A DNA stretch of 64,000 nucleotides from Devosia sp. (GTDB lineage: Bacteria; Pseudomonadota; Alphaproteobacteria; Rhizobiales; Devosiaceae), in NCBI GenBank assembly GCA_015234425.1, contig JADGNE010000071.1, positions 18,498-82,497 of the forward strand. Reading direction: 5' to 3'. Below, in pieces: positions 17,135 through 26,184 of the stretch. The notes under the pieces are model-generated. The model did no database searches, was not told where the DNA came from, and was given only the letters and a program-made list of their open reading frames with translations. The translations under genes and the position numbers were made by a program. Each line of letters begins with the position of its first letter. Within the stretch, counting starts at the first letter, position 1.

Positions 17135-18754
17135 ATGCGTTCCACTATGACGAGGACGGTGGCCACAGCTCTGTTGCTGACCACAACGGCGTTCGCGCCG
17201 GCACTAGCCATGGCCCAGACATCGCTTGGCGTGTTCGCCCCGCAAACGGCGACCATGGATCTCAATACCGCTTGGTTCACCACCCAGGTCGAAGAAAAAT
17301 TCGGCGTTGGTCTCAATTTCGAGACCACCGGCTACGATTCCAGCGCCGCTTCGGAAAAGCGGCAGATCTCGCTGGCGAGCGGGGACTACCCGGAAGTCTT
17401 CATGCTGATCAACTGGGTCGACCAGTTCAGCCAGGCCGAGCTGATCCGCTATTCCCAGCAGGGCCTTATCGTGCCGCTGAACGACCTCATCGAACAGCAC
17501 GCCCCCAATATTCTGGCTGCATTCGAGAAGGAGCCTGAATTCCGCAAGCTGGCGACAGCGCCGGATGGAAACATCTACGGCCTGCCGCAGTGGAACGACT
17601 GCTTCCACTGTTCCTATTCGGCCAAATTCTGGATCAACACCGATTGGCTGAACAAGCTTGGGCTGGAGATGCCCACCACAACGGCAGAGCTCAAAGAGGT
17701 CCTGCTGGCCTTCAAGAACAATGATCCCAACGGCAATGGCCGCGCCGACGAAATCCCGCTTTCGGCCAATGTGGTCGACACGCTGATCCCCTATTTCATG
17801 AATTCGTTCGTCTACGATCCGCGGGCCAATTCCTACCCGCTGATGCTGGCGCTTGAGGGCGGCCATGTTCAGTTCCAGGCGGTTCAGGATGGCTGGCGCG
17901 ACGGGCTCGCCTATCTGGCGGACCTCTACAAGGAAGGCCTCATCGATCCCGGAGCCTTCACGCAGAACCGCGAAGCATTGCAGTCGCTGGGCAACAGCTC
18001 GGAAGGCGTTATTCTGGGCAGCGTGACCGCACAGCACCCGGGCCTCTTCGTCACCGTCGGCCAGGACGACGGTCGCGACCGCAACTATGATCCTGTGCCA
18101 CCGCTTACCGGTCCGGATGGCATCGCCTACACTTCGTTCAACCTCGCCAGCATGCCGGGCGCAGCATTCGTGATTACCAACAAGGCCAGCGAAGAGCAGC
18201 AGATCGCCGCCATCAAGATCGTCGACTACATGTTCACGATGGAAGGCCATGCTGGCGCCGAGTACGGCAAGGAGGGCGAGCAGTGGCTCCGTCCGGTCGA
18301 AGGCGACCTGGCGCTCGATCCCAACTTCCCACCGCTCTACAACCAGCTGCCGACCGACCCGAATGCTCCCCCCACGAACATGGCTTGGGGCGCGATGGGA
18401 CAGTATTTCAGCGACAAGGAATGGCGTGGCGGTCAGGTGCAGCCCACCGAGATTTACGAGCCGTCCGGCTTTGAGCGCCGCCTCTTTGAAGCCACCCTGC
18501 TCTATGAAGGCAAATATCCGGAAGAAAAGCTCTTCCCCTACTGGAACATCTGGACCGATGCCGCCACGGCTGACGAACTGGCCCAACTGCAGGTCAATCT
18601 GCGTAATTACGTCACCCAGTCCAACGCCGAATTCGTCACCGGCCAGCGCGATATCAACGACGATGCCGCTTGGGCAACCTATCTCTCCGATATCGAGAGC
18701 CTGGGCCTCGCCCGCTACCTCGAGATCTACCAGACCGGTTACGACGCCAATTAA
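17135..18754 (+). CDS. Extracellular solute-binding protein of the LplABC-type sugar transporter
   Basis: The 539-residue periplasmic protein has a Sec signal peptide (MRSTMTRTVATALLLTTTAF...ALAMAQ). The mature family-1 binding fold is long, as usual for LplA-like proteins. A short acidic stretch NNDPNGNGRADEIPLS (about residues 190-205) looks like an EF-hand-style calcium loop, common in this family. Unlike Gram-positive LplA there is no lipobox, so it is free in the periplasm. It follows the permeases by 66 nt and is followed by a stable hairpin. It would deliver the glycan fragment for cleavage by the GH2 and GH95 enzymes. Confidence 0.9.
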   Translation: MRSTMTRTVATALLLTTTAFAPALAMAQTSLGVFAPQTATMDLNTAWFTTQVEEKFGVGLNFETTGYDSSAASEKRQISLASGDYPEVFMLINWVDQFSQAELIRYSQQGLIVPLNDLIEQHAPNILAAFEKEPEFRKLATAPDGNIYGLPQWNDCFHCSYSAKFWINTDWLNKLGLEMPTTTAELKEVLLAFKNNDPNGNGRADEIPLSANVVDTLIPYFMNSFVYDPRANSYPLMLALEGGHVQFQAVQDGWRDGLAYLADLYKEGLIDPGAFTQNREALQSLGNSSEGVILGSVTAQHPGLFVTVGQDDGRDRNYDPVPPLTGPDGIAYTSFNLASMPGAAFVITNKASEEQQIAAIKIVDYMFTMEGHAGAEYGKEGEQWLRPVEGDLALDPNFPPLYNQLPTDPNAPPTNMAWGAMGQYFSDKEWRGGQVQPTEIYEPSGFERRLFEATLLYEGKYPEEKLFPYWNIWTDAATADELAQLQVNLRNYVTQSNAEFVTGQRDINDDAAWATYLSDIESLGLARYLEIYQTGYDAN

Positions 18755-18772
18755 GCTTTGAGCCGATCGACC

Positions 18773-18800
18773 GGGGCCCGGTTCACATGATCCGGGCCCC
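18773..18800 (+). terminator. Hairpin after the solute-binding protein gene
   Basis: GGGGCCCGG (18773-18781) pairs perfectly with CCGGGCCCC (18792-18800) around a 10-nt loop, followed by TTCTAATG. The weak T-run suggests partial termination or protection of the upstream mRNA. It lies between the binding protein and fucosidase genes. Confidence 0.6.
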
Positions 18801-18855
18801 TTCTAATGTCCGCAGGCAGCCCGAACTGCGGCTTACTGCATGATCTGGAAACGAC

Positions 18856-21102
18856 ATGACCGCCCTTAAACTCTGGTACCGTGAACCCGCAATCGAATGG
18901 ACCGACGCCCTGCCGCTCGGGAACGGCCGTCTGGGTGCGATGGTGCACGGCGGTGTCGGGCGCGAAGATATCCAGCTCAATGAAGCGACCCTGTGGTCAG
19001 GCGGCCCTTACCAGCCGATCAACCCGCAGGCCCTGCCCAACCTCGAAAAAGTGCGGTCGCTCACGCTGGCAGGACGCTACGCGGAGGCCGAGGCCCTCGC
19101 CAACGAGACAATGCTGGCCAAGCCTCACCTGCAGATGAGCTACCAGTCAGCGGGCAATCTATTCCTCGAATTCCAGCATGAGGCCGTGCCCGGCAGCTAT
19201 CGCCGGGAGCTCGATCTGCGCACCGCCATCGCGACAACCAGCTACCGCCTGCTCGGCACAGGCATCCACGCCGACGCTGCGCTCTTTACCCGTGAGTGCT
19301 TCGTTTCGGCGGTCGATGACGTGATGGTTATGCGCGTGCAATCGTCGAGGGCTGGCATGCTCGCTCTCGAACTCTGGCTCGACAGTCCTCAACCTGGTGA
19401 CTGGCTGGAGGGTGATGCATATTCCCTCCAATATCGAGGGACCAATTTCGGCGAACACGGCATCGACGCCGCCCTGCAGTTTGGCATTGGCCTCAGCCTC
19501 CGGCCGGAGGGCGGAGAGGTGGAGCGGCGGGGGCGTCGCCTCGTCGTCCACGGAGCCACCGCAATCGTGATCACGCTTGATCTTGCGACGTCATTTGAGC
19601 GGTTCGACAAAATCGGCGGCGATATCGAAGTCCCTCTCGCGGCCCGCCAACGGGCAATCGCGGAACAGAGTTTTTCTCAATTGCGGGCGGACCATATCGC
19701 GGCCCATGCGCAAAAATTCGAACGCATGTCGCTGGAGCTCGGGCCGGAGCGGACAGACCTGCCCACCGACCAGCGTATTGCCGAGTTTGCCCGGGGTGAA
19801 GACCCTGGGCTGGCGGCGCTTTACCTGCAATATGGCCGCTATCTGATGCTGTCGTCTAGCCGGCCAGGCGGACAGCCCGCCAATCTGCAGGGGCTCTGGA
19901 ACCGCTCGACGCGGCCGCCCTGGGGCAGCAAATACACGGCGAACATCAATGTCGAAATGAACTACTGGCTGCCGGACCCGGCCAATATCGCCGAAAGCTT
20001 CGAGCCCTTCCTCGACATGCTCGACGACGTGGCGGTTACGGGCGCCGAGATGGCGAGGGCCCATTACGGCGCGCGCGGCTGGGTGCTCCATCACAATACC
20101 GACCTGTGGAGAGCCACCGGTCCGATCGACGGTGCGCAATGGGGCCTCTGGCCGATGGGCGGCGCCTGGCTTTGCGTTCAGGCCTGGGATCACGCCCATT
20201 ATGCCGGCTTCCCCAACCCTCTTGTGCAACGGCTGTTGCCCACTTTGGAGGGCGCCGTACAGTTCTTCCTCGACACGTTGCAGACGCTTCCGGGCACGGA
20301 TTTGCTGGTCACAGTGCCCTCGGTCTCGCCCGAAAATGTCCACCCGCAGGGCGCAACTGTCTGTGCAGGCCCGACCATGGACAATCAGATCCTCCGCGAT
20401 CTGTTCATCGCCTACCTCGAGGCGGCCGCGCGGTCGGGGCATGACGCGCGCCTGCAAGAGGAGGTCGGGAATGCGCTTGCGCGCCTGCCCGAGCACCAGG
20501 TTGGCAAGGCCGGGCAACTTCAGGAATGGCTCGAGGACTGGGACCTCAGCGCTCCGGAAATGGACCACCGCCACGTCTCCCACCTCTATGGCCTCTATCC
20601 CAGCCATCAGATCACGCCAGACGGGACCCCCGCGCTGGCTGCCGCAGCCCGCAAGTCGCTCGAACTGCGCGGCGATGAGGCGACCGGCTGGGCCATCGCC
20701 TGGCGCCTGAATCTCTGGGCGCGGTTGGGAGAAGGCGACCATGCCCACGCCGTACTGAACCTGCTGCTCAGTCCGGAACGCAGCTATCGCAATTTGTTCG
20801 ACGCGCATCCGCCCTTCCAGATCGACGGGAATTTCGGCGGAGCGGCGGGGATATTGGAAATGCTCGTGCAATCCCGCCCCGGCAGCATCCACCTGCTTCC
20901 CGCCCTCCCCGTAGCCTGGCCCACGGGGTCAGTACGCGGCCTGCGCGCTCGCGGCGGGCTGTTGATCGATATGGAGTGGGACGATTTCACGCCGACAAAG
21001 GTGGAACTGAGATCGAGCGTGACCGTCGAGTGCGCGGTGAAATGGCTTGGAGGGTCCCAACACATCAACCTGCCTGAGAACTCGCAGTTGCGACTCATCT
21101 GA
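18856..21102 (+). CDS. Glycoside hydrolase family 95 alpha-L-fucosidase-type enzyme
   Basis: The 748-residue protein starts with the GH95 beta domain ([20 protein letters not shown], then [20 protein letters not shown]) and continues into an alpha/alpha barrel. Residues matching the known GH95 site are N363 and N365 ([10 protein letters not shown]), E493 (VSPENVH) and D657 ([11 protein letters not shown]), so the active site looks intact. It has no signal peptide and is therefore cytoplasmic. GH95 enzymes remove alpha-1,2-linked L-fucose, and some act on L-galactose. With a GH2 enzyme alongside, a Fuc-Gal side chain of xyloglucan is a plausible substrate. It is the last gene of the island. 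Confidence 0.9.
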   Translation: MTALKLWYREPAIEWTDALPLGNGRLGAMVHGGVGREDIQLNEATLWSGGPYQPINPQALPNLEKVRSLTLAGRYAEAEALANETMLAKPHLQMSYQSAGNLFLEFQHEAVPGSYRRELDLRTAIATTSYRLLGTGIHADAALFTRECFVSAVDDVMVMRVQSSRAGMLALELWLDSPQPGDWLEGDAYSLQYRGTNFGEHGIDAALQFGIGLSLRPEGGEVERRGRRLVVHGATAIVITLDLATSFERFDKIGGDIEVPLAARQRAIAEQSFSQLRADHIAAHAQKFERMSLELGPERTDLPTDQRIAEFARGEDPGLAALYLQYGRYLMLSSSRPGGQPANLQGLWNRSTRPPWGSKYTANINVEMNYWLPDPANIAESFEPFLDMLDDVAVTGAEMARAHYGARGWVLHHNTDLWRATGPIDGAQWGLWPMGGAWLCVQAWDHAHYAGFPNPLVQRLLPTLEGAVQFFLDTLQTLPGTDLLVTVPSVSPENVHPQGATVCAGPTMDNQILRDLFIAYLEAAARSGHDARLQEEVGNALARLPEHQVGKAGQLQEWLEDWDLSAPEMDHRHVSHLYGLYPSHQITPDGTPALAAAARKSLELRGDEATGWAIAWRLNLWARLGEGDHAHAVLNLLLSPERSYRNLFDAHPPFQIDGNFGGAAGILEMLVQSRPGSIHLLPALPVAWPTGSVRGLRARGGLLIDMEWDDFTPTKVELRSSVTVECAVKWLGGSQHINLPENSQLRLI

Positions 21103-21105
21103 GTC

Positions 21106-21126
21106 CCCGGCGCTGCGAGCGCCGGG
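21106..21126. terminator. Perfect 9-bp hairpin between convergent fucosidase and GTA endolysin genes
   Basis: CCCGGCGCT (21106-21114), loop GCG, AGCGCCGGG (21118-21126). Read on the minus strand the hairpin is preceded by GATTTTG. It lacks a clear U-tract on either strand but sits in the 39-nt gap between convergent transcription units, so a bidirectional stop is likely. Confidence 0.6.
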
Positions 21127-21141
21127 CAAAATCGAGGCAGA

Positions 21142-21327
21142 CTACGCGCGACCGAGATCGCCTTTCAGCCCCTTGCGGAGGAAAATGATGGCGAGTGCCT
21201 CGAAGATGAGGTGACCTGCCGCGCCGCCATCGAGCGCCGGCAGGTCGATCCCCAGCACCTGAGCGAGGCCAGCGATCAGCATGAAGGCGCCGACGACATA
21301 GGTCCGGTAGCCGGTCAGAATAGACAT
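21142..21327 (-). CDS. Putative holin translated from an internal start within the endolysin gene
   Basis: An in-frame ATG at 21327 is preceded by AGAGGAG seven bases upstream, a good ribosome-binding site. It would yield a 61-residue protein equal to the membrane domain of the fusion: a short lead (MSILTGYRTY), two hydrophobic helices and a basic tail (RKGLKGDLGRA). Size and layout fit a class II holin. Internal initiation is inferred from the ribosome-binding site only. Alternatively the stretch is simply a membrane anchor for the muramidase. Confidence 0.5.
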   Translation of the reverse strand: MSILTGYRTYVVGAFMLIAGLAQVLGIDLPALDGGAAGHLIFEALAIIFLRKGLKGDLGRA

Positions 21328-21888
21328 GTTGGTTCTCCTCTGCTGGGACGGTAGGGCGGCCGCCGGCACCATTGCCAGCGCCGTCTTGCGGATGTCTGCG
21401 ACGCGTCTGGTCCAGCCGCGCCCGAAGGTCGGAAAAGTGGACAGCCCCTGCAGAAAGCGCAGGCGACGGTCGCAGAGATCATTGATCGCTTCATTGGCAT
21501 CGGCCTTTTGTGCAGCCGATGTTGTCACCGGTCCGACGACGCCATCGGCTGCCACACCAAGCCCGGCTTGCAGCGTCCGGACGGCGCGGTCCGGCCCTGA
21601 ATTGACGGCGAAATCGAAGAGCGCCAGATCGAGCCCCGGCGGAAACTGGTCCGCCCGGCAGGGATTCCAGTAGAGCGCCCGATAGATCCGCGCCGCTTCA
21701 GTGCGCGTCAGCCCTTCCACCGCCGACTTCGGCAGTTCAGTCCAGGGCGAGATATTGCGCCAGCGCGCCAAGGTCTTGCGCGTGATGCCCATATTGGTCG
21801 CGCCCCCGGGATCGGCGGGGTGGTCGACATAGCCGCCCTCCTGGGCCAGCATATGGTCGAGGCAAGCATCGAAACGGGTCTCAGTCAT
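21142..21888 (-). CDS. GTA-linked N-acetylmuramidase (GH108) fused to a holin-like membrane domain
   Basis: Residues 1-95 form a GH108 muramidase with catalytic E17 in LAQEGGYVDHPADPGGATN. Residues to about 175 match the peptidoglycan-binding domain that follows in this family. The last 61 residues are a two-helix membrane segment (YVVGAFMLIAGLAQVLGIDL ... HLIFEALAIIFL) with a basic end, resembling small phage holins. The start at 21888 overlaps the end of the tail-tip reading frame (stop at 21881) by 8 nt. In Rhodobacter the GTA lysis genes are elsewhere; here lysis is attached to the structural cluster. An internal start may also give the holin part alone (separate entry). Confidence 0.85.
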   Translation of the reverse strand: MTETRFDACLDHMLAQEGGYVDHPADPGGATNMGITRKTLARWRNISPWTELPKSAVEGLTRTEAARIYRALYWNPCRADQFPPGLDLALFDFAVNSGPDRAVRTLQAGLGVAADGVVGPVTTSAAQKADANEAINDLCDRRLRFLQGLSTFPTFGRGWTRRVADIRKTALAMVPAAALPSQQRRTNMSILTGYRTYVVGAFMLIAGLAQVLGIDLPALDGGAAGHLIFEALAIIFLRKGLKGDLGRA

Positions 21889-22486
21889 GGAACTCTCCCC
21901 TCGTCCAATGCCCGTCGCCGAGCACCGGACTGATCTGCGCAATTGCAAAGGTTAAATCCTCCGCAGCGCCGCCGAAGTCTGTGGTCTGATCGGCAAGATT
22001 GTAGGTGGCGCTGGCCGCCCCGATTTCGATCCGGCGTTTCACCGCGTCGCCGTCAAAAATCTCGAGCGCATAGGCTTCCGGCACCACATCGAGCGGCACA
22101 TCCACCACCCCCCAGCCGCCATCATCGAGACGGCTGCGCCGCACCCAGGAGAAGGCGACATCCCCGCCCTCAGTCCGTTTTGCGCGCAGATGACAGGGCG
22201 GCAAGGACAGTAATGGCGCCGATGTCGGCGTCAGCTCCAAAACCTGCCCGTCCACATCCACCGCCCCGGCAAAGACACGGAGGCGCTGCGTTTCCCCGAT
22301 TGCCCCCGCACCAAGTCCAATGCTCCCGGCACGAGCATCGAGCACCACCACTTTTCGTCCGGCAGAGACAGTCCCGACGACCGGCCCGGTTCCGTACAAC
22401 CCACGCAGCAGCTTTCTCAATCGATAGGTTTTCGCCGCGACCAGTTCGGCCTCGGCAAAGCCGATAACCTCCCAATCGCCTGCATC
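21881..22486 (-). pseudogene. C-terminal part of the GTA tail-tip protein (g15-like), out of frame
   Basis: This frame encodes DAGDWEVIGFAEAE and then YRLRKLLRGLYGTGPVVG, the conserved run that follows the g15 core in GTA tail-tip proteins. It continues for about 200 residues to the stop at 21881, ending in GHWTRGEFHD. It is the natural continuation of the 22417-25602 frame, which instead drifts into unrelated residues after GSNRLAVG. The switch lies within about 22484-22500. One extra base there would restore a single protein of about 1240 residues. Its own initiation is unlikely, so it is either expressed by frameshifting or is dead. Confidence 0.75.
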
Positions 22487-25400
22487 GGTCCGACCGCCAG
22501 CCGATTGCTCCCCGCCAACACGGCCCCCTCTTCCGCATCAGCCAGATGCCCGGTATAGAGCCTGATATCGAGCGCATTTGCCCTGTCCCAGACATGCTGG
22601 GAACCCGCGCCCATGCCGTCTACGACCTCGCCCATGAACACCGGCCGTGTCACCTCCGCCAGCACAGCGCCCGTCGTCTCATCTGTCACCCGCAGTGGAC
22701 CCGCCCAGGGTTTTGCATGCGCGGCAAAGACCATGCGCCCGCCCGCTTCGCTGCCGGGCAGATGCACCGCCACCAGCACTGGCGGCGCATTCAACGCCAC
22801 CACCGGCTGGATGGCCGGCGGGCGATCGACGCCCGTTGCCACCGCATCCCCAATCGGCAGCGCCCGCGCCGTAATCCGACGCACCAGACCATCGCGGATT
22901 TCGGTGACCTCAAATGACCCCTCGGCCAGCCCCGCTACCGCGATCCGATCTCCCGGCTCCAGCGCCAGGAGATTTGGCGGCAGCGCCAGCTCAACACTGT
23001 CCCCGGCCGCCGCCCGCCCATCGAGCAGACGTTCGGCCGCCAGCCGTGCCCCCGCCGGATCAAGCACCATATCGAGGCTTTCCTGCACCATCGGCCCCAC
23101 GCCGGGGCGGATCGCTACCGCCGAAGCCCCCAGATAATCCCGCGCTCGATCGAGATGCCCCAGCGCCAGCCGCGCCGGTCTTTCCGACGCTGCCGACCGC
23201 CGCCGCGAAATCACCGGCGCATCAATTTTTGCGAGGTCATCCTCGACAAAGCCAGCACTCACAGCGCGGTTCAGCGGCCGCGTCGTCAACACGCCGTTCC
23301 GCACCAGCAGCCTCTGCCCCGTCACCTCCAGCAGCGGCTCAATGACATCTCGCGCCCGTCGCGGCGCTGGCAGCACCATGCCCGAAATCAGCGGCGCGGC
23401 GGGGCTGGCCTCAATCGGACAACCATGTTCCTCCGCCACGGCCGCCAGGATCTCGTCGCTCGCCGCTCCGCCCAGCCGCCCGGTCAGCCAATGGCCGGTA
23501 TTGTGGTTCGGACCATCCGCCCAGACCTCATCCAGCGCCGGAAAGGCCGGATAGGGTCGCGCATCCCAGGTCCAGCAATAGATCCGCTCGGGGTCGACCA
23601 TTCCGTCCGGGTTCTTGTCGCCATCATTCCAATGCCGGAAATGGGCCCGCAGATATTGCCGCTGGATCAGAAGGTCCGGAATGCCGGAGGAAAAATAGGG
23701 CCGCCCACCTTCGGCGCTTTTCGGATCGCCGAAAATATTGGGCTGGTTGGCGCCCTTGTCGACCGCCGCGCAGCCCAGTTCGGTCATCCAAATCGGCTTG
23801 CTTTCCGGCACCCAGGCGGTCGGATTTTCCGCCCGCATACCGCCCGGCCGGTCAAAATGTTCGTTGCGCCAGAACGCTTCGATATCCTTGTAGCGCCAGA
23901 TCCAGGGCTCGCCATGCGTCCCGTCGGTGATCGGCGTGCGGACCTGCGCCGCCCGGTCGGCATCGCTGGCATAGAACCAGTCAAAGCCCTCGCCCCCGGC
24001 TATATTTTTGCCAAGATAGGCCAGATCATGCGGCCCATCCACACCCGCCGCGTCCAGATGCCCCTCGCCATTCCGCCAATCGGCCGCCGGCATGTAGCAA
24101 TCGATCCCCACGGCATCGATATCGTCCGAGGCCCAGAGCGGATCGAGGTGAAAATATTTCGCCCCGTCCGGCTGATAGCCCGAATATTCGCTCCAATCGG
24201 CCGCATAGCTGAGCTTCGTGCCCGCCCCGACAATGGCCCGCACATCGGCCGCGAGAGCCACCAGCGCCGCGACAAACGGAAAACTGTCCCCAGCCCCGCG
24301 CACAGTCGTCAGTCCGCGCATTTCCGAGCCGATCAGCAGCGCCTCGACGCCTGTCTCCTCGGCGATCCCGGCATAGTGCAGCACCATGTCCCGATAATCG
24401 GCGACAAATGCCGCGACCTGATCGGCCGCGTCTTCCGTCCCATCGGGCGAACCCACCTGCCCCGGTGCCGGATGACAGGTGATGCGCCCGCGCCAGGGAT
24501 AGCTTGCCTGCTCGTCGGCCCCATAGGGATCGTCGAGCCCGTTGTCCGCCGGCACATCCATCATGATCAGCGGATAGAGCGTCACCTCAAACCCGCGCGC
24601 CCTAAGATCCGCGATCGCCGCCTTCACCGCCCCATCTGAAGGCGTCCCGCCATAAGCCGGCCCGCCATCGTGATAGGAAACCTCGGGCACGTCCTCAAGC
24701 GAAAATCCCGCAACGCTCCAGGTGACGCCCTCGATCTGCCGCCCATAGGCTTCCACTCGTGGCGTGATGCGACACTGCCCGCAGCGTAGATCGTCGCCAA
24801 ACCAGCTCACCACCAGCGCCACATGTTTCAAGTTCGGGCAGAGGTCGGCCAGTTCGTCGATCGAGGCGGTCCAATTGCTCACCCCCGGCAGGAAATGCGC
24901 GTTCTCCCCGCGCCCCTCCCCCGGCCCCAGCACCAGCAGGCGCGGCACCGGGTCATAGCCAAACTCGGTCGCGCCGGGGATCACGGTAATGGCGCGGATA
25001 TCCCGCTCCAGCTCTCCCACCACCCGGCAGAGCTCCACCGAAATCTGCGGAATGCGATTACCAAAGCGCGACAGCGGCATATTTTCAAAAACGATGTAGC
25101 AAAGCCCGCGATAGGCCGGCGCATTGCCCGCCCCCTGCGTCGCCTCGATCAGGCTGTCGGCCAATTGATCCTCGGTTCCGCGATAGAAGCGGAAATTCAG
25201 CCCGCGCGTATCGAGCAATTGCCCGTCGACCCAGATCCGCCCCAGCCGCGCCACCTCGCCCTCGCAAAAGCCGATGGCAAAGCTGGCGCCAATTTCTTCG
25301 TCCTCGGGCCCGCCCATAGCCTTGGCCCCGGCGGTCTCGCCATCGAGCCGCTCGAGCTCGCGCGCCCAGATGATGTTTCCCGCCAGACGCCCCCAGCCAT

Positions 25401-25602
25401 AAAGCCTCGGGATCGGCGCGCCTTCGACCGACCCCACCAGCCGCACATCAAAACTGGCCGCCTCGCGCTTTTCGCCAAACAGCCACCCATCCACAGCGCT
25501 CCCCGCCAGCGCCCCCAGCGCCCGCCCAATCGTCGCGCCAAACGGCCCACCCACCAGCGCCCCGGCAAACTGCCCCGCCAGGGATAAAGCCATCGTGGCC
25601 AT
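22417..25602 (-). CDS. GTA tail-tip/host-attachment protein, RcGTA g15-like (N-terminal 1061 residues)
   Basis: This is the largest tail component, which forms the tip that contacts the recipient cell. The start at 25602 (MATMALSLAGQFAGALVGGPFG) has a glycine-rich hydrophobic lead and is preceded by a repeat element; an upstream in-frame extension reads through that repeat and is rejected. A glycosidase-like TIM barrel (about residues 370-690, including DDIDAVGIDCYMPAADWRNG and KPIWMTELGC) marks the GTA TIM-barrel domain, and phage-tail domains follow. After about residue 1037 the frame is lost (PMQAIGRLSALPRPNWS), and the true C-terminus lies in another frame (21881-22486). Confidence 0.85.
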   Translation of the reverse strand: MATMALSLAGQFAGALVGGPFGATIGRALGALAGSAVDGWLFGEKREAASFDVRLVGSVEGAPIPRLYGWGRLAGNIIWARELERLDGETAGAKAMGGPEDEEIGASFAIGFCEGEVARLGRIWVDGQLLDTRGLNFRFYRGTEDQLADSLIEATQGAGNAPAYRGLCYIVFENMPLSRFGNRIPQISVELCRVVGELERDIRAITVIPGATEFGYDPVPRLLVLGPGEGRGENAHFLPGVSNWTASIDELADLCPNLKHVALVVSWFGDDLRCGQCRITPRVEAYGRQIEGVTWSVAGFSLEDVPEVSYHDGGPAYGGTPSDGAVKAAIADLRARGFEVTLYPLIMMDVPADNGLDDPYGADEQASYPWRGRITCHPAPGQVGSPDGTEDAADQVAAFVADYRDMVLHYAGIAEETGVEALLIGSEMRGLTTVRGAGDSFPFVAALVALAADVRAIVGAGTKLSYAADWSEYSGYQPDGAKYFHLDPLWASDDIDAVGIDCYMPAADWRNGEGHLDAAGVDGPHDLAYLGKNIAGGEGFDWFYASDADRAAQVRTPITDGTHGEPWIWRYKDIEAFWRNEHFDRPGGMRAENPTAWVPESKPIWMTELGCAAVDKGANQPNIFGDPKSAEGGRPYFSSGIPDLLIQRQYLRAHFRHWNDGDKNPDGMVDPERIYCWTWDARPYPAFPALDEVWADGPNHNTGHWLTGRLGGAASDEILAAVAEEHGCPIEASPAAPLISGMVLPAPRRARDVIEPLLEVTGQRLLVRNGVLTTRPLNRAVSAGFVEDDLAKIDAPVISRRRSAASERPARLALGHLDRARDYLGASAVAIRPGVGPMVQESLDMVLDPAGARLAAERLLDGRAAAGDSVELALPPNLLALEPGDRIAVAGLAEGSFEVTEIRDGLVRRITARALPIGDAVATGVDRPPAIQPVVALNAPPVLVAVHLPGSEAGGRMVFAAHAKPWAGPLRVTDETTGAVLAEVTRPVFMGEVVDGMGAGSQHVWDRANALDIRLYTGHLADAEEGAVLAGSNRLAVGPMQAIGRLSALPRPNWSRRKPID

Positions 25603-25642
25603 GTTTTTTTCCTTTTGGTTGTGTGGGCGTGAATGCCTTGGC

Positions 25643-25757
25643 GCCCCCCCTCCTAGCCTCCCCCTGAAGAAGGGGGAGGGACTGATCGGATATGCTGAGC
25701 CGACAGTGAGCCACCGCAGCGCCCCTCCCCCTAGCAGGGGGAGGTTAGTGGGGGTCT
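25643..25757 (-). repeat. Double-hairpin intergenic repeat, copy C (inverted orientation)
   Basis: Two palindromes of the type CCTCCCCC-N-GGGGGAGG are separated by about 60 nt and bordered by CTAG-containing GGAGGCTAGGAGGGGG. Read on the minus strand it matches copies A and B. It lies between g14 and g15 of the GTA cluster. Confidence 0.85.
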
Positions 25758-25767
25758 CAATCAACGC

Positions 25768-26184
25768 TCACGGAAACCAGAAGCGCCCACTCACCCGCCG
25801 GGCCCAGCCTTCGGTCAGATTTGCCTCCACCACGCCCAGCTTTTCCTGCGCATGGATGAACCGGTCGCCTGAAGCCATGATCCCGCAATGCTTCGACTCT
25901 CTGAGCCCCGCCAGCCGAAACAGCACCACCTGGCCCGCCGCCAATTCTCCCGCTGCCGGCAGCAGAAACTTTTCCGCCGCCGCCCGAAGTGCCCCTGCAT
26001 ATTCCGGATCGCGCGGGCTCGCCCGATAGGCAGGGACAGCCATCGGCTCATCCCCATAGAGGTTTCGCCACACGCCCCGGATCAGCCCCAGACAATCGCA
26101 GCCCGCGCCCTGCGTCGAAGCGCGATGCCGATAGGGCGTGCCCAGCCATTCCCGCGCCGCCACCACCACGGTGTCCGTGTTCAT
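25768..26184 (-). CDS. GTA NlpC/P60 cell-wall peptidase (RcGTA g14-like)
   Basis: The 138-residue peptidase would open the recipient's peptidoglycan during DNA delivery. The catalytic cysteine is in GAGCDCLGLIRG (C31 by the conserved spacing) and the histidine is in ESKHCGIMASGDRFIHA. The fold covers almost the whole protein, as in RcGTA g14. The ATG at 26184 overlaps the g13 stop (ATGA). Immediately downstream a repeat element separates it from the tail-tip gene. Confidence 0.93.
   Translation of the reverse strand: MNTDTVVVAAREWLGTPYRHRASTQGAGCDCLGLIRGVWRNLYGDEPMAVPAYRASPRDPEYAGALRAAAEKFLLPAAGELAAGQVVLFRLAGLRESKHCGIMASGDRFIHAQEKLGVVEANLTEGWARRVSGRFWFP

Noticed and set aside
17204-18586. 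A 460-codon minus-strand open frame opposite the solute-binding protein
   Set aside because: The plus strand has a signal peptide, a strong ribosome-binding site and family motifs; the antisense product has none.
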